This document shows, piece by piece, positions 8,588 through 13,335 of a stretch of DNA of 13,335 nt. The stretch lies in the NCBI GenBank assembly GCA_959606905.1, contig CAUHML010000085.1, forward strand, positions 1-13,335, written 5' to 3'. The notes beneath the pieces are model-generated. The model ran no database searches and was not told where the DNA came from. It was given only the letters and a program-made list of their open reading frames with translations. The position numbers and the translations under genes were made by a program. The stretch is from an uncultured Bacteroides sp. (lineage in GTDB: Bacteria; Bacteroidota; Bacteroidia; Bacteroidales; Bacteroidaceae). Within the stretch, counting starts at the first letter, position 1. Each line of letters starts with the position of its first letter.

Positions 8588-8624
8588 TATAAGTGGAAAA
8601 ACTGATAATTTAGTTGGAATATCT

Positions 8625-8730
8625 ATCAAAGGTAGCTAAACAACATATATTGCGGTGGATTAAAAATAGAAAGTACTTTGATGAATACCCATTTTCTGCT
8701 AATTTCGCAAAGGAAACACATTACTTTGAT
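8625..8730 (+). repeat. Three TACTTTGAT-like elements spaced about 48 bp in the regulator leader
   Basis: TACTTTGAT occurs at 8674-8682 and again at 8722-8730, directly abutting ATG 8731. A related inverted copy, ATCAAAGGTA (TACCTTTGAT on the other strand), lies at 8625-8634. Centres are 48 to 48.5 bp apart. These could be binding sites for the AraC domain of the regulator or mere coincidence. Apart from these and the two promoter candidates, I see nothing else in the 205 bp between the divergent genes. Confidence 0.35.
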
Positions 8731-11700
8731 ATGAAAACATACTGGGTTGATATTCTTACCTTTTTCTGTGTAGTAATACTATGCTTTTTTACAGCCGATG
8801 TACTGGCAAAAGGAGCTATATCTCAAAAATATTCAGTTACGTACTTTTCCAGTCAGAATGGAGTGGAGGATGGGCTGGTCAATGATATTATCCAAGATCA
8901 TAAAGGTTTGTTATGGTTTGCTACTTGGAATGGGCTTTATCGTTTTGATGGTTATAATTTTAAGAATTATAAATCGAATATGGAAGATCTGGGAGGATTG
9001 ACCAATGATCGTTTATTGGATATAGTCGAGGATAAATTCGGATGTATATGGGTATTGTGTTATGATTCCACTTGTTATCGTTTTAATCCTGACAAGGAAG
9101 TCTTTGAACCTGTCATTCAAAAAACAGTCAATAACTTTCGGTCAATATCTGTCCTTCCGAATGGAATAGTATGGTTATTATGTGAAGATGGGAGTGCAGT
9201 ACGGGTCGTTACGGCTCCTGAAGATTTATCTATGACATTTCAATTCTATTCATCAAGAGAAAATACTTTGGCTACTGGTAAAATCCGGTCTGTATTTATG
9301 GATTCGAAATTACAGGAATGGCTTCTTACGGATGAGGGGGTATATCGATTATATGATTCAGAACTTTCTATTATTTCTTTGTCTGATTGTCGAAAAAGTG
9401 AGAAAATACCTTTTTATTTTGCAACAGAGTTGGAAGAATATATATATTTAGGTGCACATCAAGGCAAAGTCTATAAATACTTGTTGACAGGAGAACTTTC
9501 TATCCATACTCAATTGCCAACATCGGCTTCTGTGATTTCTATTTTGCCTTCTGTGGCTGGACTGATATATGTTACTGATTCGGATGGCTTTTTTATTCAT
9601 GACTCTCTCGGTGAGATAAGACATGTGATGCTTGATTCTCTTTCTCTGTTGAAAGACAAAAACATAGAGTCTGCTAAAATTACTTGTGGAGATTTATTGT
9701 GGCTTGTACATCCTGTTCCGGGAGTCACTTTGTTTGATCTGAAAACACAGCGTTTAAGCTTTATTGAAGGAAAGGATGAACAGGGAAGACCACTAAATAC
9801 TGAAAGTGATTTTTTTGCTTTTGAGGATCGGAATGATATTTTATGGGTACACCCTAAGGGCGGAGGATTTTCTTATTTTGATTCTCAAAATAGGCGGTTA
9901 ATACCTTTTAATACTACGGAGCAGCCTGTCAAGTGGAAATCAAATGACCGCTGTTTTGCTGCTTTTGTTGATAAACAAGGAAATTTATGGATGAGTACCC
10001 AGCTCAACCGACTTAAGCGCATCACTTTTATCCCTGATAAATTTCATATCTATACACCTGCTCCTCAGGATGTAGAGTTACCTGATAATGAGATCAGGGC
10101 ACTGTATATAGACAAAAAACAACGTATTTGGACGGGAAGCAGAGATATGAATGTTTCCATATATGATGCCCGGCTTCGATTATTGAAAAGGATGAAATGG
10201 GGCAAAGTATATGCCATCATGCAAGATTCGGCTGGTGTTTATTGGATTTCGACTAAAGGCCAGGGATTGATAAAAGCAATAGAAACTTCACAAGGCAATT
10301 TTAAGCTACAGCATTTTAAACATAAAGCTGACGACCCCTATTCATTGAGTAATGATAATATCTATTTTACTTTTCAGGATAGTAGGCAGAGACTTTGGGT
10401 AGCTACTTACGGAGGTGGATTGAATTTGATTGAAACTATGCCTGATGGTACTTTAAGATTTATCAATCATCGCAATTTGTTAAAGAGATATCCGATTAGT
10501 CATTTTTATAAAGTCAGACATATTACTGAAGATAATCAAGGGCGTATCTGGGTGTCTACAACAGCGGGAATTTTACAATTTAAGGTTTCTTTTCATTGTC
10601 CTGAAGAAATAGATTTTCATTCTATATGCCGTGAACAGGGAAATGTGAATAGTCTTAGTAATAATGACGTACAAATGATTCAATGTATGGATAATGGGAA
10701 CATTTTTGCCATTACTTATGGCGGAGGGTTAAATGAGCTTTCTCCCATGGGGCTCCATTCTTATCAATGTAAATCCTTCACACAGAAGAATGGACTTATT
10801 TCAGATATTATTTATTCCATGCACGAGGATAAACAAGGAAATTTATGGTTGGTGACGGGTGGTGGATTAGTGAAATTTGTAGCTTCGGCCGAACAGATTC
10901 AGTATTCTAGTGAGCATATCGCGTTTAATATGCATTTTAGTGAAGGTGTAGGGGCAACAGATGGCAAGCAGATTTTTTTTGGTACTAACCGAGGTTTGTT
11001 CTATTTTACCCCTGAGAATATTCATAAAACAGATTTTATACCACAAATATTTTTCTCTTCTATTTGGGTAAACAATCAGGAACTGACTCCCAGAAAAACT
11101 CCTTCTATTTTGTCTGTTAATCCTGATAATAGCAAGGATATGCAGTTACCTCCTAATAATCACACCCTCAGGTTGGTATTCTCTGCTCTAGACATGACCA
11201 ATACGGAGTATATTCAATATGCTTACAAGTTAGACGGTTTTGATAAAAACTTTCGTTTGACGGATAACGGGCATGAGGCTAACTATACTAATCTTCCTCC
11301 GGGAAAATATGTATTTCGTGTAAAGTCTACCAATAATGAAGGTGTATGGGTTGAAAATGAACGAACACTTTCTTTTGAAGTGCTTCCTACTTTCTCTGAG
11401 ACACCTTGTGCTACTATGCTCTATTTCTTTTTGATTGTATTATTTATTGCAGTTGCCATTTATGTATATACCGTTTTTTATCGGATAAAAAATAAGGCTA
11501 AAAATGAAGAATTGATTACTCAATTAAAACTCAGCTTCTTTACTGACGTGTCTCACGAATTAAGAACTCCATTAACATTGATTACCGGACCTTTGGAATA
11601 TATACTCAGAGACGAAAGTCTTTCTGGGAAGGTGAGAGATACTTTGAAGATTATTAAAAAGAATAGTGACCGTATGCAGAGGTTGGTAGGGCAGATCTTG

Positions 11701-13086
11701 GATTTTAGTAAAATCCAGAATAGCAAGATGAAACTGAGAGTTCAGTATGTGGATATTATCAGTTTCACGAAAGAAATAATCAACTATTTTACAACTTTAT
11801 CTCAAGAGCGGCATATTAGTTTGAATTTTAACACTCAATTGTCTAAAGTAAATCTTTGGGTGGACAAAGATAAATTAGAGAAAGTTATTTTTAATTTGCT
11901 GTCTAATGCCTTCAAATACACTTCTGATGGCAAGAACATTTGGGTTAGTATGAAAGATGATGGGAATGCAGTCCTTCTTCAAATCCAAGATGAAGGAGTA
12001 GGGATAAAGAGAGAAAAGCAGAAAGTGATTTTCAATCGTTACGAGAATGTGGTTCCGGATAGCATTTACGCTCCTTTAAGTTCTGGTATCGGACTTTCAG
12101 TGGCTAAAGAACTTGTGGAAATGCATCATGGTAGTATAAATGTGGAAAGTGAGTTCGGAAAAGGGAGTCTATTTACTGTAAGGCTATTAAAAGGTAAAAA
12201 ACATTATCCGTCTGACACGGAATATATATTATCAGATTGGAATGAAGATACAAATTTAGATTTCAATTCTCAAAACGAACTACAAGAATTGAATGAAGCG
12301 GAGAAGCCGCTCATGCTTATTGTTGAAGACAATTATGAATTAAGAGTATTTATCAAACAAATATTTCAGGAAGCATATCGGTTTGTTGAGGCTAATAATG
12401 GCGAGGTTGGATTAAAAAAGGCTTTTTCTGATCTGCCTGATATGATAATTACTGATATCATGATGCCTGTAAAAAGTGGTCTACAGATGTTGCAGGAACT
12501 AAGGAACGATGAACGAACTTCGCATATTCCTGCCATAGTATTGACTGCCAAGACAGATATGGATAGCATTCTGACTGGTATTCATACAGGAGCTGATGAT
12601 TACATAACGAAGCCGTTCAGTGTTAATTATCTGCAAGCTAAAGTAGAAAATATCCTAGCTCGGCGTAAAATGTTACAAGCATATTATTGTAAAGTAGGAT
12701 ATGAAGAGGGGAACGAAAATAAAGAAAAAGACAGATCGGTTCAATTGTCGGCAAGAGACGCTGCTTTTCTTAATAAGTTAGCTAAAATTATGGAAGAGCA
12801 ACTTGGTAATCCGGAATTGAATGTAGATCAATTGGTCAGTTATTTCAGTCTGAGTCGGACCAATTTTTTTCATAAGTTGAAATCTTTAACTGGTATGGCT
12901 CCTATAATGTATATAAAAGAAATACGCATGAGGAAAGCTGCTGAACTGATTAAGGAAAACCAATATACAATGGCGGAAATAGCTTATATGGTAGGTTTTA
13001 GTGATCCTCATTATTTTAGTAAAAGTTTTAAGTCTTATTGGGGAATGACTTCTACAGAATATGCAAAAAATCAGATTGGACGATGA
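8731..13086 (+). CDS. Hybrid two-component system regulator (HTCS): periplasmic propeller sensor, histidine kinase, receiver and AraC activator
   Basis: The frame opens at TTG 8614, but I prefer ATG 8731 because it starts directly with a hydrophobic signal/anchor (residues ~7-27); this gives 1451 residues, normal for HTCS. Numbering from that ATG: about 14-16 Reg_prop blades (~35-790, repeated 'GxLWxxTxxGGL' units) predict two seven-bladed propellers; a Y_Y_Y domain spans ~808-886; a transmembrane helix ~895-917; HisKA with H942 in SHELRTP; an HATPase with N-box N1055/N1059 and G-boxes DEGVGI and SGIGLS; a receiver with E1199/D1200, phospho-acceptor D1242, T1272 and K1294; and a C-terminal AraC double helix-turn-helix (~1360-1448). 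All catalytic residues are present, so phosphorelay should work. It should bind an oligosaccharide in the periplasm and activate the divergent SusC operon; the ligand is probably pectin-derived, by context only. Confidence 0.95.
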   Translation: MKTYWVDILTFFCVVILCFFTADVLAKGAISQKYSVTYFSSQNGVEDGLVNDIIQDHKGLLWFATWNGLYRFDGYNFKNYKSNMEDLGGLTNDRLLDIVEDKFGCIWVLCYDSTCYRFNPDKEVFEPVIQKTVNNFRSISVLPNGIVWLLCEDGSAVRVVTAPEDLSMTFQFYSSRENTLATGKIRSVFMDSKLQEWLLTDEGVYRLYDSELSIISLSDCRKSEKIPFYFATELEEYIYLGAHQGKVYKYLLTGELSIHTQLPTSASVISILPSVAGLIYVTDSDGFFIHDSLGEIRHVMLDSLSLLKDKNIESAKITCGDLLWLVHPVPGVTLFDLKTQRLSFIEGKDEQGRPLNTESDFFAFEDRNDILWVHPKGGGFSYFDSQNRRLIPFNTTEQPVKWKSNDRCFAAFVDKQGNLWMSTQLNRLKRITFIPDKFHIYTPAPQDVELPDNEIRALYIDKKQRIWTGSRDMNVSIYDARLRLLKRMKWGKVYAIMQDSAGVYWISTKGQGLIKAIETSQGNFKLQHFKHKADDPYSLSNDNIYFTFQDSRQRLWVATYGGGLNLIETMPDGTLRFINHRNLLKRYPISHFYKVRHITEDNQGRIWVSTTAGILQFKVSFHCPEEIDFHSICREQGNVNSLSNNDVQMIQCMDNGNIFAITYGGGLNELSPMGLHSYQCKSFTQKNGLISDIIYSMHEDKQGNLWLVTGGGLVKFVASAEQIQYSSEHIAFNMHFSEGVGATDGKQIFFGTNRGLFYFTPENIHKTDFIPQIFFSSIWVNNQELTPRKTPSILSVNPDNSKDMQLPPNNHTLRLVFSALDMTNTEYIQYAYKLDGFDKNFRLTDNGHEANYTNLPPGKYVFRVKSTNNEGVWVENERTLSFEVLPTFSETPCATMLYFFLIVLFIAVAIYVYTVFYRIKNKAKNEELITQLKLSFFTDVSHELRTPLTLITGPLEYILRDESLSGKVRDTLKIIKKNSDRMQRLVGQILDFSKIQNSKMKLRVQYVDIISFTKEIINYFTTLSQERHISLNFNTQLSKVNLWVDKDKLEKVIFNLLSNAFKYTSDGKNIWVSMKDDGNAVLLQIQDEGVGIKREKQKVIFNRYENVVPDSIYAPLSSGIGLSVAKELVEMHHGSINVESEFGKGSLFTVRLLKGKKHYPSDTEYILSDWNEDTNLDFNSQNELQELNEAEKPLMLIVEDNYELRVFIKQIFQEAYRFVEANNGEVGLKKAFSDLPDMIITDIMMPVKSGLQMLQELRNDERTSHIPAIVLTAKTDMDSILTGIHTGADDYITKPFSVNYLQAKVENILARRKMLQAYYCKVGYEEGNENKEKDRSVQLSARDAAFLNKLAKIMEEQLGNPELNVDQLVSYFSLSRTNFFHKLKSLTGMAPIMYIKEIRMRKAAELIKENQYTMAEIAYMVGFSDPHYFSKSFKSYWGMTSTEYAKNQIGR
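9970..9990 (+). repeat. First copy of a 21-bp exact direct repeat within the propeller region
   Basis: This 21-bp stretch, beginning GATAAACAAGG and encoding DKQGNLW of one propeller blade (residues 414-420 from ATG 8731), recurs exactly at 10828-10848 in the same reading frame. The flanks differ. Blade motifs recur throughout the domain, but most diverge at the nucleotide level; this pair is identical. Confidence 0.8.
10828..10848 (+). repeat. Second copy of the 21-bp exact direct repeat in the propeller region
   Basis: Identical to 9970-9990, 858 bp downstream, and encodes DKQGNLW at residues 700-706. Recombination between the copies would remove exactly 286 codons and keep the frame. Confidence 0.8.
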
Positions 13087-13116
13087 AGATAAATGATAGT
13101 AAAGTTATGTTTTATC

Positions 13117-13153
13117 ATTATATCGGGTGAACTCATTGTTCACCCGATATAAT
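13117..13153. terminator. Bidirectional terminator hairpin between the HTCS gene and the convergent GH28 gene
   Basis: TTATATCGGGTGAAC (13118-13132) pairs perfectly with GTTCACCCGATATAA (13138-13152) around loop TCATT, and a further A-T pair makes a 16-bp stem. It sits 30 bp after the HTCS stop and 10 bp past the stop of the convergent GH28-like gene, the expected place for a shared terminator. The core is G/C-rich with A/T-rich flanks. The structure is seen; termination is inferred. Confidence 0.8.
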
Positions 13154-13163
13154 AAGGGGGATC

Positions 13164-13334
13164 TTATTTTCTCACCTTATTTCCATTGATATATACTTCA
13201 TTCAGTACTACATCTTTAGCTCCGGTAATTAAATTCCCTTTTTTCTCTACATTATTGAAACGGCTGTTTGTTACATGGATATCTTCAATATTGACACGGT
13301 CGTCATATCCGGTAATCAAGACTCCGTACTTACT
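13164..13334 (-). CDS. GH28-like (polygalacturonase family) enzyme, C-terminal fragment cut by window edge
   Basis: Fifty-six codons and a stop are visible, too short to name without context. The peptide starts SKYGVLITGYDDRVNIEDI and continues into a second turn with NLITGAKDVVLNEVYINGNKV. Alternating I/V strands with 'V.I.dI.v.n..F..V' and 'NLITGAkdV.l..vyING' are typical of the last coils of the right-handed beta-helix of Bacteroidota GH28 proteins. Catalytic residues lie outside the window. Its orientation is the same as the SusC operon, but the HTCS gene lies between them, so it is probably transcribed from its own promoter upstream (beyond 13335). It extends the PUL and strengthens the pectin assignment. 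A pectate-lyase-like beta-helix protein of another family is the main alternative. Confidence 0.65.
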   Translation of the reverse strand, partial: SKYGVLITGYDDRVNIEDIHVTNSRFNNVEKKGNLITGAKDVVLNEVYINGNKVRK

Positions 13335-13335
13335 T

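Noticed and set aside
8526..8730. Possible invertible (phase-variable) promoter upstream of SusC, as known for some Bacteroides surface loci
   Set aside because: I found no flanking inverted repeats of useful length and no adjacent site-specific recombinase.
12366..12569. 67-codon minus-strand frame inside the receiver domain of the HTCS
   Set aside because: The sense strand encodes an intact receiver with all catalytic residues; the antisense frame shows no protein features.

Overview
The window looks like part of a polysaccharide utilization locus (PUL) from a gut Bacteroidota genome, most likely Bacteroides or Phocaeicola. Three things support this: an adjacent SusC-like/SusD-like pair, a hybrid two-component system (periplasmic sensor, kinase, receiver and AraC domains in one chain) encoded divergently next to it, and A/T-rich start regions without Shine-Dalgarno sequences but with TAnnTTTG-type promoter boxes. 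Species cannot be assigned by reading alone.

Layout. Nt 1-581 (+) is the C-terminal half of a CobW/COG0523 GTP-binding protein (putative metal chaperone) with a His-rich stretch; it appears unrelated to the PUL. A perfect hairpin at 595-632 separates it from the convergent PUL operon. The minus-strand operon, in transcription order, is the SusC-like TonB-dependent transporter (8525 to 5268), the SusD-like lipoprotein (5261 to 3537) and a large GH43-GH28 fusion enzyme (3526 to 653), with gaps of only 6 and 10 bp. A 205-bp divergent region (8526-8730) carries candidate promoters in both directions. The hybrid two-component regulator runs on the plus strand to 13086, with a preferred start at ATG 8731. 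A second perfect hairpin (13117-13153) follows it, and then comes the C-terminal end of another minus-strand GH28-like enzyme (13164-13334), cut by the window edge.

How it fits together. The regulator probably senses an oligosaccharide in the periplasm and activates the SusC operon. SusD and SusC capture and import glycan fragments, and the GH43-GH28 protein, which has a cleavable signal peptide and no lipobox, would process them in the periplasm. Two GH28 modules point to a galacturonic-acid-containing pectin. The GH43 module suggests a side-chain pentose, for example xylose on xylogalacturonan or arabinose, but this is inference.

The best candidates for a second look are the GH43-GH28 fusion, a perfect 12-bp GC-rich hairpin lying on the codons of the GH43 catalytic Asp motif, and three copies of a TACTTTGAT-like element spaced about 48 bp apart in the regulator leader. 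I saw no CRISPR array, RNA gene, insertion sequence or phage gene, and no clearly new system beyond this PUL.
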